The notes under the pieces were generated by a model that was not told the origin of the DNA, searched no databases, and worked only from the letters and a program-made list of their open reading frames with translations. Positions 34,001 through 40,418 of a stretch of DNA of 40,418 bases are shown one piece after another (the first letter of the stretch is position 1; every line of letters begins with the position of its first letter). The translations under genes were made by a program, and so were the position numbers. Source of the stretch: Hyphomonadaceae bacterium (lineage in GTDB: Bacteria > Pseudomonadota > Alphaproteobacteria > Caulobacterales > Aquidulcibacteraceae); NCBI GenBank assembly GCA_020848895.1, contig JADLHI010000487.1:1-40418 (forward strand), given 5' to 3'.

Positions 34001-34287
34001 ACACCGAAGATAAGTCGCTGCGCGAGGTGCTGCTTGAAGCAGGCGCCATCCGCTTCAAGCCGATCCTTTTGACGGCGGTGGCCGCGATGATCGGCGCGGC
34101 GGTGATCTTGTTTGACCCAATCTTCCAAGGTCTCGCGATCTCGCTTCTGTTCGGGCTCGCCTCATCGACACTGCTCACGGTCCTGGTGATTCCAGCGATC
34201 TACATCGTGATGCGAGACGACGAGAAACCGATTGATGGTACGCCAGCAGCAATAACGCCGCCGCATCATCTCCGCGCTGCGGAATAG
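31033..34287 (+). CDS. RND-family efflux transporter permease (AcrB-type)
   Basis: A 1084-residue inner-membrane pump with the usual two-fold build: one membrane helix, a large periplasmic part, five helices, and the same again. The proton-relay aspartates are D419-D420 in TM4 (GILVDDAIVVIEN). The partner lysine of AcrB (K940) is replaced: the TM10 motif reads GIIVRNSILLVDF with R977. An Arg can still pair with the Asp residues, but this marks the pump as a distinct subgroup. Its position in the sensor/rhodanese operon, and TolC in the divergent sqr operon, suggests it exports a product of sulfide or thiol stress. Substrate unknown. Confidence 0.93.
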   Translation: MKLGLSGGITKATIQSPLTPLFLLTAIALGLLALFTIPREEEPQISVPLVDIMVRADGLRAPDAVELVTKPLETIVRGIDGVEHVYSQTQDDSVLVTARFEVGTDPDDAITRIHEEIAANINRIPAGIPEPHIVARGISDVPIAVITLSPEASVADRWNDQALYQIADELQSELIKVEDVGLTFIVGGRPQEIRVAPDPGRLSLYGVPLSSVIDAVRNANRSFPGGDLRGRSETSSAVIGRTLDEPSDIGLLTVRAADGRTVYLRDVAEVSMAPREDQARVWRFTRDGEEGESFMAPAVSLAIAKRDGANAVIVSQAIERRLHQLEGRLIPEGVHATITRNYGETANEKANELLFHLGLATLSIVVLIGFTIGWREAMVTAFVIPTTILLTLFASNLMGYTINRVSLFALIFSIGILVDDAIVVIENIARHWGMGDGRTQQQAAIEAVAEVGNPTIIATLTVVAALLPMMFVSGLMGPYMAPIPANASAAMLFSFFVAMILAPWLMIRFARKALAGGHAAHGHDEGVLGRLYRRVATPVIRSRKSARTFVIGVGVATVVACSLFGFGIVRVKLLPFDNKSEVQVVVDLPEGASLEETERVLIEAARVVEQIPEVVSVDAYAGTAAPFNFNGLVRHYYLRNRPELGDLQVTLAPRHDRDRASHAIALDMRERLSALAVPEGTAVRVVEVPPGPPVISTLLAEIYGPDAETRRAVAGEVRRIFDSVPYIVDIDDSYGQQRPRLRLTPDRAQLEYFGVSEQNVLDSVAATLSGQVVGYSHRGEGRNPIEIAVRLPQSSRTWSENLAAMPVAMAANGSRLVQLGEVVSAQTEQGSYPVFRRDGRYAEMVMAELAGAYEAPIYGMLAVDDAIKNHDWGNLPRPAISLYGQPEDEATPTLLWDGEWEITYVTFRDMGAAFMVALLGIYILVVAQFKSFKLPLVILTPIPLTLIGIVIGHILFNAPFTATSMIGFIALAGIIVRNSILLVDFVRHAHTEDKSLREVLLEAGAIRFKPILLTAVAAMIGAAVILFDPIFQGLAISLLFGLASSTLLTVLVIPAIYIVMRDDEKPIDGTPAAITPPHHLRAAE

Positions 34288-34296
34288 GAGGAAGAC

Positions 34297-34491
34297 ATGC
34301 CTATCAATGAAGGTACGCTCGACCGCGTCATTCGGGTCGTTGCAGGGCTTGCGATCATTTCGCTCGTGTTTATCGGTCCGAAAACGCCGTGGGCTTGGTT
34401 TGGCTTGGTTCCGCTGCTCACGGGGCTCGTTGGCTTCTGTCCGGCGTACGCGCTTCTCGGCATTCGGACCTGCCCGGCCCGCAAGTCCTAA
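34297..34491 (+). CDS. DUF2892 small membrane protein (second copy)
   Basis: A 64-residue protein with two membrane segments (about 8-25 and 31-48) and the family end GFCPAYALLGIRTCP. AGGAGGAAG precedes the ATG. It differs clearly from the first copy at 27286-27489 but keeps the GFCPA motif, so the two operons each carry one. This pairing with sulfur genes is a recurring feature of the family. The cysteine may carry sulfur or react with it, but that is inference. Confidence 0.9.
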   Translation: MPINEGTLDRVIRVVAGLAIISLVFIGPKTPWAWFGLVPLLTGLVGFCPAYALLGIRTCPARKS

Positions 34492-34507
34492 ATCGCGGGA
34501 GGTAAGT

Positions 34508-35581
34508 ATGACTCAGCATCTCAGTCGGCGCGCGTTCTCCGCCGCCGCCTTAGCCGGCGTCGCTGCATGCGCTCGCGCTTTGCCGGCGGTCGCTGCTCCC
34601 GCGGATGCGATCGGATTGGTTTCTCCACCTAATCCGCATGTGTTTCCGTTGCTACTGGCAATGGCGCGCGATCCAGACTTGCCGGTACGCCTCATCCCTG
34701 TGGCAGAGTCGCGCGAAGCGGATGCGTTGCTCCAATCGGGCGAGGCGTCCGGCATGCTGGCGATGAGCTATATCGCGGCGAAAAAACGCATAACCGGCGC
34801 AGTCCCTGACCTTCGCCTCTACAGCCTCAATTTTTGGCGTGGCTTCTACCAAGTCGCGGGGGAGGATGTGCAGAGCTTTGCCCATCTCCGTGGCAAACGT
34901 GTTGTCGTCAGCGGTCCGGTCGGCAATGGCCGCGGTGGCGGCGGCGATGTCATTTTCCAGGCGGCGGCGCGGCGCAGCGGCCTCGATCCAGCGAACGATC
35001 TGGAAGTCGCCTATCTTCCTCTCGCTGAGGGAAGCGCGGCTGTTGTTGCCGGAGAGGCCGCGGCAATCACGGTGCCTAGCCCCGGCAGTACGGGTATGGT
35101 GACGCGGTCGCAGCTGGCGCGCCGGCCGGCGATGGCGGCTATGGCGCGTTTGCGTGGTGTTGAAGTTGGCGAGTCCGTGCCGCTCGCCGCGCATATCGAC
35201 ATTCAGCGCATCTTTGCTGGTTTTGGCAGCTTTCCAGCGGACCAACTGCCGCTCGGAGGCATCGCCGTTACCGAACGCGCAATGGCCGATACGGTGGTGC
35301 GAGGCAAACTTGAGCGCATCAAAAGCGCCTATGATCGAGCCTCGACGCAGCTCACTCAAAATCCTAGCGCGCATGCGGAAGATGTGTCGGCCTTGTTCCA
35401 ACATTTTTATGCGCCGCTCGGCGCTGGTGGGCCGCCTGCCATGTTGCTTGAGCGCTCGCTTTCGCAGGGCGACCTCGTCTATCGCGCAGACATCTCGATT
35501 GCACAGGTTCGGGAAGATCTCGGCGCTTGGCTCGCGGAACTCATTGGCCAGACGCCGGATGCGGGATTCTTTGGCGCCTAG
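34508..35581 (+). CDS. Tat-exported ABC-type substrate-binding protein, no transporter partner
   Basis: A 357-residue protein. The N-terminus SRRAF with hydrophobic core AALAGVAACARAL is a twin-arginine signal; the mature part shows the NMT1/THI5-like periplasmic binding fold (GLVSPPNPHVFPLLLAMA, then HLRGKRVVVSGPVGNGRGGGG). No permease or ATPase of an ABC importer lies near. GGAGG precedes the ATG at 34508. It closes the ArsR/rhodanese/pump operon and overlaps the convergent MBL gene by 4 bases. It may deliver a ligand to the pump or sense one; the ligand is unknown. Confidence 0.82.
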   Translation: MTQHLSRRAFSAAALAGVAACARALPAVAAPADAIGLVSPPNPHVFPLLLAMARDPDLPVRLIPVAESREADALLQSGEASGMLAMSYIAAKKRITGAVPDLRLYSLNFWRGFYQVAGEDVQSFAHLRGKRVVVSGPVGNGRGGGGDVIFQAAARRSGLDPANDLEVAYLPLAEGSAAVVAGEAAAITVPSPGSTGMVTRSQLARRPAMAAMARLRGVEVGESVPLAAHIDIQRIFAGFGSFPADQLPLGGIAVTERAMADTVVRGKLERIKSAYDRASTQLTQNPSAHAEDVSALFQHFYAPLGAGGPPAMLLERSLSQGDLVYRADISIAQVREDLGAWLAELIGQTPDAGFFGA

Positions 35582-36441
35582 CTGGCGTCAGTGATTGGAA
35601 TTCGGAAGCGAACGACACCGTCTTTGTCAGCCGGCGGCAGGCGTCCACCGCGAATGTTCACTTGCAAGGATGGTAGCAACAGACGCGGGGCTGCGAGTGT
35701 CGCGTCGCGGGCTTTTCGTGCGTCGACAAACGCAGCCTCGTCGATCGCGTCGTTGACCTGAACGTTCGTCGCCCGCTCGGCGGCGACGCTCGTCTCCCAG
35801 GCATAAGCGTCGCGTCCGGGCGCCTTGTAGTCGTGCCCTACAAAGACGCGCGTTTGGGCGGGGAGCGCCAGGATCTTACGAATGGAGCGATAGAGCGATG
35901 CCGCGTCGCCGCCGGGGAAATCCGCCCGCGCCGTGCCGTAATCCGGCATGAACAGAGTGTCGCCGACAAAGGCAGCATCGCCAATCACATAGGTAACGCA
36001 GGCTGGCGTGTGGCCTGGCGTGTGCAGCACTTTAATCGTCAACTCGCCCAGTGGAAGCGTATCGCCCTCATGCACGAGCCGGTCGAACGCCTCGTAATCA
36101 TCGGTAATGTCCTCGGCGAGGAATTTCGGTGCAAAGATGTGCTGAACATCGCGGATGTGGTCGCCGATGACAATTGGCGCGCCAGTGGCTGCGCGGGCGG
36201 GCTGCGCGCCTGACAAGTGATCGGCGTGCGCGTGGGTCTCCAAGATCCAACTGATCGTCAAGCCCAGTCGTTTGGTTTCGGCAAGGACGTTGTCGATGGA
36301 TGCGCGCCAGACCTTTCCCGATGCGGGTTCAAAATCGAGTACCGGATCAATCAGCGCGGCCTTCTTGGTTGCTGGATCGGCGACCAAATACGTGACTGTG
36401 TTGGTGGGTTCGTGGAAGAAGGCGTGGACATCCGGGCGCAT
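35578..36441 (-). CDS. MBL-fold hydrolase, persulfide-dioxygenase (ETHE1/Blh)-like
   Basis: A 287-residue metallo-beta-lactamase-fold enzyme. The metal motif THAHADH sits at 69-75 (H70, H72, D74, H75), with H140 and H144 in HTPGHT, D161 in GDTLF and H203 in FVGHDY. The pattern MPDYGTARADFPGGD is typical of the persulfide dioxygenase/Blh group, which turns glutathione persulfide into sulfite. GGAGAG lies at good spacing before the ATG. It runs towards the substrate-binding protein and away from tauE, with which it shares a promoter region. With TauE as sulfite exporter the pair would complete sulfide detoxification. Confidence 0.9.
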   Translation of the reverse strand: MRPDVHAFFHEPTNTVTYLVADPATKKAALIDPVLDFEPASGKVWRASIDNVLAETKRLGLTISWILETHAHADHLSGAQPARAATGAPIVIGDHIRDVQHIFAPKFLAEDITDDYEAFDRLVHEGDTLPLGELTIKVLHTPGHTPACVTYVIGDAAFVGDTLFMPDYGTARADFPGGDAASLYRSIRKILALPAQTRVFVGHDYKAPGRDAYAWETSVAAERATNVQVNDAIDEAAFVDARKARDATLAAPRLLLPSLQVNIRGGRLPPADKDGVVRFRIPITDAS

Positions 36442-36463
36442 GGTGCTCTCCTTGCGAAATTCG

Positions 36464-36501
36464 TTGCTGTCTATATATGAGAATAATCTAATTTAAAACA
36501 A
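36464..36501. promoter_or_regulatory. Divergent promoters of the MBL enzyme and tauE
   Basis: Plus strand (tauE): TTGCTG (36464-36469), 17 bases, TCTAAT (36487-36492). Minus strand (MBL enzyme): TTGTTT (36496-36501), 18 bases, TATATA (36472-36477). The spacer holds CTATATATGAG (36471-36481), identical over 11 bases to the sqr/arsR promoter core. The overlapping layout is the same as at 29260-29293. Confidence 0.65.
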
Positions 36502-36514
36502 GTCAGGGGCGGAG

Positions 36515-37291
36515 ATGGACTGGCAGGCGATTGCAGCGCTCATTTCGGGATCGGGCGTCGGATTTCTGCTGGGCCTCCTTGGGGGCGGCGGCTCCGTCTT
36601 GGCGGTTCCGCTGCTTCTCTATTTCGTCGGCGTTCCCAGCACGCACTTCGCCATCGGCACCAGCGCGCTAGGCGTTTCGGTAAACGCCGCAGTCAATCTC
36701 TTGGGGCACGCGCGGCGTGGCACTGTAAAGTGGCCATGCGCGATTACCTTTGCGCTGGCGGGGATTGCCGGCGCCGCGTTGGGCTCGACGATCGGCAAGT
36801 TGATCGATCCAGAACCGCTGATGCTGATGTTCGCGCTGGCGATGGCTGCTGTGGCTCTTTCCATGTGGCGCCCAGCATCAGGCGATGGCCTCGCCGATGT
36901 TCAACTCAACCCGCGCATCGCCGTGCGACTGGCTGGGATCGGGCTGGTTGTTGGCCTCGCATCGGGATTCTTTGGCATTGGCGGCGGCTTCTTGATCGTA
37001 CCTGGGCTCATGCTCGGCTCGCGCATGCCGATGCTCAATGCGGTCGGCTCATCGCTACTCGCCGTCGCGCTCTTTGGGGCGACGACGGCGTTTAACTACG
37101 CTCTCTCGGGATATGTCCTCTGGGATGTCGCTGGGTGGATGGTTGCTGGCGGGATAGGCGGCGGCGCGCTCGGCGTTTGGGCCAGCCGCAAACTCGCGGC
37201 GCGCCGCGCCTTGTTGCAGCGCGTGTTTGCGGTCTTTGTTTTGGTCGTCGCAACCTACGTGGCGTACCGCGCGCTAAGTACGGTCGGATAG
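36515..37291 (+). CDS. TauE/SafE family exporter
   Basis: A 258-residue membrane protein of the TSUP family with seven or eight hydrophobic segments. Both halves carry the glycine-rich motif ([18 protein letters not shown] and [14 protein letters not shown]). Members export sulfite, sulfoacetate and other sulfur anions. Its promoter is shared with the persulfide-dioxygenase-like gene, which would supply sulfite. GGCGGAG precedes the ATG. A dps gene follows 13 bases after its stop. Confidence 0.93.
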   Translation: MDWQAIAALISGSGVGFLLGLLGGGGSVLAVPLLLYFVGVPSTHFAIGTSALGVSVNAAVNLLGHARRGTVKWPCAITFALAGIAGAALGSTIGKLIDPEPLMLMFALAMAAVALSMWRPASGDGLADVQLNPRIAVRLAGIGLVVGLASGFFGIGGGFLIVPGLMLGSRMPMLNAVGSSLLAVALFGATTAFNYALSGYVLWDVAGWMVAGGIGGGALGVWASRKLAARRALLQRVFAVFVLVVATYVAYRALSTVG

Positions 37292-37304
37292 AAGGAGAGT
37301 GGAT

Positions 37305-37802
37305 ATGGCGAAGACGGACGCAAGACAGATAGATATTGGAATATCGGACGCGGATCGTGAGAAGATTGCGCGTGAATTGTCCAAGTTGCTGGCGGACACT
37401 TACACGCTCTATCTCACCACGCACAATTTCCACTGGAATGTCACCGGCCCAATGTTCAACACGCTGCATGCGATGTTCATGACCCAATACACAGAGCTGT
37501 GGAACGCGGTCGATCCAATCGCGGAACGCATTCGGGCGTTGGGACACGCAGCACCCGGCAGCTACGCGGAATTTGGCCGCCTAAGCTCAGTCGATGATGC
37601 GCCAGCAAAGACGCCCAAGGCGCTGGATATGGTGCGCGTGCTGGTCAAAGGCCACGAGGCTGTCGCACGCACGGCGCGCGGCATCTTCCCGCTCGTTGAG
37701 TCCGCCAACGATCAACCAACCGCAGATCTACTCACCCAGCGTCTCAACGTGCACGAGAAAACCGCTTGGATGCTTCGGTCGCTGCTGGAGGAACAGGACT
37801 AG
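37305..37802 (+). CDS. dps: Dps-family ferritin-like DNA-protection protein
   Basis: A 165-residue four-helix protein. The ferroxidase residues between subunits are seen as H43 in FHWNV and D70 and E74 in [24 protein letters not shown] is the family helix. It oxidises and stores iron using peroxide and so limits Fenton damage. AAGGAG lies seven bases before the ATG at 37305; a GTG at 37299 sits too close to it. It follows tauE directly and is likely co-transcribed with it. A short weak hairpin (GGAGC/GCTCC, 37855-37866, then TTT) follows the gene. Confidence 0.93.
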   Translation: MAKTDARQIDIGISDADREKIARELSKLLADTYTLYLTTHNFHWNVTGPMFNTLHAMFMTQYTELWNAVDPIAERIRALGHAAPGSYAEFGRLSSVDDAPAKTPKALDMVRVLVKGHEAVARTARGIFPLVESANDQPTADLLTQRLNVHEKTAWMLRSLLEEQD

Positions 37803-37870
37803 CGCCGGCTAACAGCCGCCCAGTCGCATCTCTCATACGGCCGGGTTTGTCGGCGGAGCGTGCTCCTTTG

Positions 37871-38419
37871 CTAGTCTTCGTCGGGCGCTCCGCGACGCAC
37901 CGGCGTGGCCTGAAGTGTGCCCTCAGCGCCGGGGATGCCGTGCAGTGGATCTTCAGGCAGCAGTTTGCCTTCTGTAGCCTCTATCCATTCTTGCTGCGCC
38001 ATCGGCGCGTAGACGACGAGCAAGCCGCCGCCTTGTTCGCTGGATGGGATTTCGAACATTCCCGCTTTCGATAGCAAGGCTTGGCACTGACGCACGCGCC
38101 GTTCGTCGGCGTCATCCTTTAGCGCTTCGCGGATGATCTTCCGGACAAACACTTCTACTGTCGGCATATCCACGCGCACCCCATTTACGCTGACCGGAAT
38201 GGTCTCGCGCACGACACGGGCCACGACTTCGGCAACGCTTTCCGCCTTCTGTTTTTCCTCGCGCATTTGCTTCTGCTGAGCTTCGAGCTTCTTCCGGCGC
38301 TTGGTCTCTCGTCCGCCATCGGGACAACCCGATTGACCAGGTTTGAAGCGGCTGTGCTTGGGCGGCTGTTTGTAGCCGACGTCGTAGTCAGGCTTGTTGG
38401 TGTTTGCCGACTTGGTCAT
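37871..38419 (-). CDS. DUF5681 domain protein
   Basis: A 182-residue soluble, highly charged protein. The N-terminal part holds the DUF5681 signature (VGYKQPPKHSRFKPGQSG), then a lysine/glutamine-rich helix that may be coiled coil (about 40-65), and a helical middle (VRKIIREALKDDADERR). DUF5681 proteins often sit next to DNA methyltransferases or phage-like genes; their role is unknown. The ATG at 38419 shares its bases with the methyltransferase stop (ATGA), so the two are coupled. A longer upstream frame is a shadow of the methyltransferase. Confidence 0.88.
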   Translation of the reverse strand: MTKSANTNKPDYDVGYKQPPKHSRFKPGQSGCPDGGRETKRRKKLEAQQKQMREEKQKAESVAEVVARVVRETIPVSVNGVRVDMPTVEVFVRKIIREALKDDADERRVRQCQALLSKAGMFEIPSSEQGGGLLVVYAPMAQQEWIEATEGKLLPEDPLHGIPGAEGTLQATPVRRGAPDED

Positions 38420-39705
38420 GCGCGCACCTCCGGCGCGCCCACAGGCGTGGTTTCGCGCTCGGCCGATTTGCCTGTGTAGGCTTCGAAGCGCCGCACGATC
38501 ACATCGCAATAGATCGGGTCGATCTCGATCAGCCGTGCGCTACGGCCCGAGCGCTCGGCTGCAATCAAAGTCGAGCCCGAGCCGCCAAAGGGGTCGAGCA
38601 CGATGTCACCACGCCGGCTTACGTCGCGAATGGCGTCCTCGACGAGCGCAACTGGTTTGACCGTTGGGTGCATGGCAAGTTCTGCATCACGTGCGGCCCC
38701 GAATGCGTTGACGCCGGCATAGGCCCAAACATTCGTGCGATTGCGGCCATATTGGCCCAGCTCGACCGTGTTGAGGTGAGGGGCCTGGCCTTTCTTGAAC
38801 ACAAACACCAATTCGTGCTGGCTGCGATAGAGCGAGCCCATGCCGCCATTGGTCTTGGTCCAAACGCAGACATTCTTCAACTCATCGAAGACGCGCTCGC
38901 CGGCAGCGAGCAGTTCGCCGATATGGCGCCAATCCATGCAGACGAAGGCGATAGCGCCGTCGCGTGCAGATGAGGCGGCTGCGCCAAGCGTGGCTTCCAG
39001 AAACTCAACAAACTGAGCTTTGCTCATCTCGCCTGAGGCCATGGCGAACTCGCGTCGGGTCACTTTGCCTTTGCCGCCGGCAAACCCGTCAATAGGAACG
39101 TTGTAGGGCGGGTCAGTAAAAATGACGTCGGCGTGCTCGCCGCCTAGCAGCGCGTCGTAGATGGCAAGCTCGCGTGCATCGCCGCAGACGAGGCGATGAC
39201 GGCCAAGGCGCCAGACATCGCCGGGCTCGGTCAGAGCCTCACGTGGTAGGTCGGGCAGGGCGTCTTCCGCATCACGCCGTGCTTTAGGATCAGCCTCGGC
39301 CACGCCATCGATGATGAGGTCGATTTCGGCGACCGCGAACCCGGTCAACTCAACATCGAAGCCAAGCTCGGTCAGGCCCTGCAATTCAATCGCCAGCAGC
39401 TCGTTGTCCCATCCGGCCAACTCGGCCAGCCGGTTGTCTGCAATGCGGTAAGCGCGAATGTCTGCCGCGCTCATGCGCGAGAGGCGGATGATCGGCACGT
39501 CTTTGAGGCCAAGGCGCTTTGCCGCTTCAACCCGGCCGTGGCCGGCGATGATGGTCAGCTCATCATCGACCAGTGCAGGGTTGGTGAAGCCAAAGCGCTC
39601 GATCGAGCGGGCGATCTGTTCGATCTGGCGTTTGGAGTGGGTGCGCGTATTGCGCGGGTAGGGTTTTAGCGCGTCCAGCGGGACGCGTTCGATCGCTTCG
39701 GGCAT
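38416..39705 (-). CDS. ParB-domain DNA methyltransferase (beta-class N4/N6)
   Basis: A 429-residue protein. Residues about 4-90 form a ParB/Srx-type domain (LKPYPRNTRTHSKRQIEQIA, then IIAGHGRVEAAKRLG). The methylase follows with DPPY at 198-201 before the SAM-binding loop FGGSGST at 373-379; that order defines the beta class, which methylates adenine-N6 or cytosine-N4. AGGAGG stands upstream of the ATG. No restriction endonuclease is near, so it is an orphan enzyme. It leads a two-gene unit with DUF5681 and is of the type often found together with the DUF3489/DUF2924/recombinase genes at the other end of this window. Confidence 0.92.
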   Translation of the reverse strand: MPEAIERVPLDALKPYPRNTRTHSKRQIEQIARSIERFGFTNPALVDDELTIIAGHGRVEAAKRLGLKDVPIIRLSRMSAADIRAYRIADNRLAELAGWDNELLAIELQGLTELGFDVELTGFAVAEIDLIIDGVAEADPKARRDAEDALPDLPREALTEPGDVWRLGRHRLVCGDARELAIYDALLGGEHADVIFTDPPYNVPIDGFAGGKGKVTRREFAMASGEMSKAQFVEFLEATLGAAASSARDGAIAFVCMDWRHIGELLAAGERVFDELKNVCVWTKTNGGMGSLYRSQHELVFVFKKGQAPHLNTVELGQYGRNRTNVWAYAGVNAFGAARDAELAMHPTVKPVALVEDAIRDVSRRGDIVLDPFGGSGSTLIAAERSGRSARLIEIDPIYCDVIVRRFEAYTGKSAERETTPVGAPEVRA

Positions 39706-40207
39706 GTGGCCCTCCTTGTGCGGTCTTCAGTTCGGAGCGGCTCACCAGCGCGCGTGTGCACGCGTCGAGCCTTCTGTTGGGGTTGAAGAAGCGAGGAGGG
39801 GCCATTGGCCCTTGTCTCGGATAGCGGCCTGAGCTGCCCTGGCGCTCACAGGGGCGAACCACTGTCAAAGAGCGCCTGCCGCGATCCATCGCGACGGACG
39901 CTACGTGGCTCTCACGGGGCGGACAGTCAAGTCGGTTGTAAGGGCCTCGGCTTCACGCAGTGCAACGGGAATGGAATGCCTGCGCGGTGCAAAGTGCCTC
40001 CCTGCTCGACCATTATGAATTCCCTGCTCGGTTCGCTCTTAGGCGTCGGTGTCCACCGAGAAAAACGCCAAGTTACCGGGGCTTGCGTGCCGCTGGCCGG
40101 CCAATGGCACGACAGGAGAGCCAAAAACGCCCTGCGTGGATAAACGTGTGCAGGGAAAGCAGGGAATTTCCCAGCAGAGACGGGTTAGCTCGCGACTGTC
40201 ACCACCA
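39706..40207. other. Long stretch without a gene, first part
   Basis: No reading frame here has protein-like composition. It should contain the promoter of the methyltransferase unit. A purine-rich AGGGAAAGCAGGGAATTTCC segment near 40150-40170 looks like part of a conserved intergenic sequence, but I cannot name it. I found no second copy of the tRNA-Val 3' end and no obvious attachment site. Confidence 0.4.
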
Positions 40208-40241
40208 CCATCCTTCGCTCGCTGGCGCGAGCTTCGGATGG
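40208..40241. other. Imperfect hairpin
   Basis: CCATCC (40208-40213) pairs with GGATGG (40236-40241), and inside it GCTCGC (40217-40222) pairs with GCGAGC (40227-40232) around a TGGC loop; the two stems are separated by TTC on both sides. No T-tract follows. The bases after it, to 40418, hold no gene I can support. Confidence 0.55.
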
Positions 40242-40418
40242 CTTACGCCGAGTGCGTATACTTCGCCGCACTGCAACAAAATGCGTGACAAGCCGCGTGG
40301 CATGTGCTTTCAATGCCGTCGCGCCGATTTGATGCTCAGCTTGCGGGCGCGTTAAAAATACAGCTAAAGCGAAGGAGCAGTACGCCGCTGGCGTGCAGTG
40401 TCCTTGCCCGCAAGCGCC

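Noticed and set aside
39563..40355. Several frames of 60-130 codons in the right-hand gene-free stretch
   Set aside because: They differ in frame and strand, are rich in Arg/Pro/Ser, and none shows a domain or ribosome site.
39706..40418. Attachment site matching the tRNA-Val 3' end
   Set aside because: I searched the right end by eye for the T-loop and acceptor sequence and found none; it may lie beyond the window.
1..40418. CRISPR array or insertion sequence
   Set aside because: No regular short repeats with spacers and no transposase-like protein; the only repeat family seen is the dispersed intergenic one.

Overview
The window looks like an alphaproteobacterial chromosome segment. GC is high, and it carries DUF983, DUF3422, a GTP-type PEP carboxykinase, an SqrR/BigR-like ArsR sensor, and the recombinase/DUF2924/DUF3489 and methyltransferase/DUF5681 genes that are common in Alphaproteobacteria. 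A relative of Caulobacterales/Hyphomonadaceae is plausible, but that is a guess from gene content, not from a marker gene.

Layout. (1) 1-3.1 kb: tRNA-Val(GAC), then a minus-strand cassette of DUF3489, a 61-residue protein, DUF2924 and a large serine recombinase, all chained by 4-base overlaps. (2) 3.1-8.2 kb: small accessory genes (membrane protein, SDR plus SOUL protein, an unknown protein, a PQQ-type dehydrogenase fused to cytochrome c), separated by four same-direction copies of an intergenic repeat. (3) 8.2-14.2 kb: YjdM, pckG, then an XRE regulator, SulP transporter, spermidine-synthase-like protein and DUF983. (4) 14.2-16.5 kb: an isolated pair, a small protein resembling the EACC1 conflict-system component overlapped by an HExxH metallopeptidase, preceded by a 13-bp inverted repeat and followed by a terminator. 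(5) 16.5-18.1 kb: AhpD-like, DUF983 and peroxiredoxin. (6) 18.1-24.8 kb: cytochrome bd oxidase cydA-cydB-cydX (cydX only 41 codons) divergent from cydD-cydC and an ArsR regulator. (7) 24.8-37.8 kb: a sulfide/persulfide block. One operon runs left (sqr, trxC, DUF2892, tolC-like, DUF3422) and one runs right (ArsR sensor, rhodanese, HlyD-type adaptor, RND pump, DUF2892, Tat-type solute-binding protein). Then come a persulfide-dioxygenase-like MBL enzyme, TauE/SafE and Dps. (8) 37.8-40.4 kb: DUF5681 and a ParB/DNA-methyltransferase, then about 700 bases without a gene.

How it may work together. SQR would oxidise sulfide to persulfide and feed quinol to the chain. Rhodanese, thioredoxin and the MBL enzyme would process persulfide to sulfite, and TauE would export sulfite. 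Cytochrome bd is known as a sulfide-tolerant terminal oxidase. The ArsR protein at 29296 has two cysteines 66 residues apart, as in SqrR/BigR. The divergent promoters of sqr/arsR, cydA/cydD and the MBL enzyme/tauE share an interlocked architecture built around a TATATA-rich element, which suggests one regulon. The unusual part is the tripartite RND/HlyD/TolC pump, two DUF2892 proteins, DUF3422 and an orphan Tat substrate-binding protein built into the same operons.
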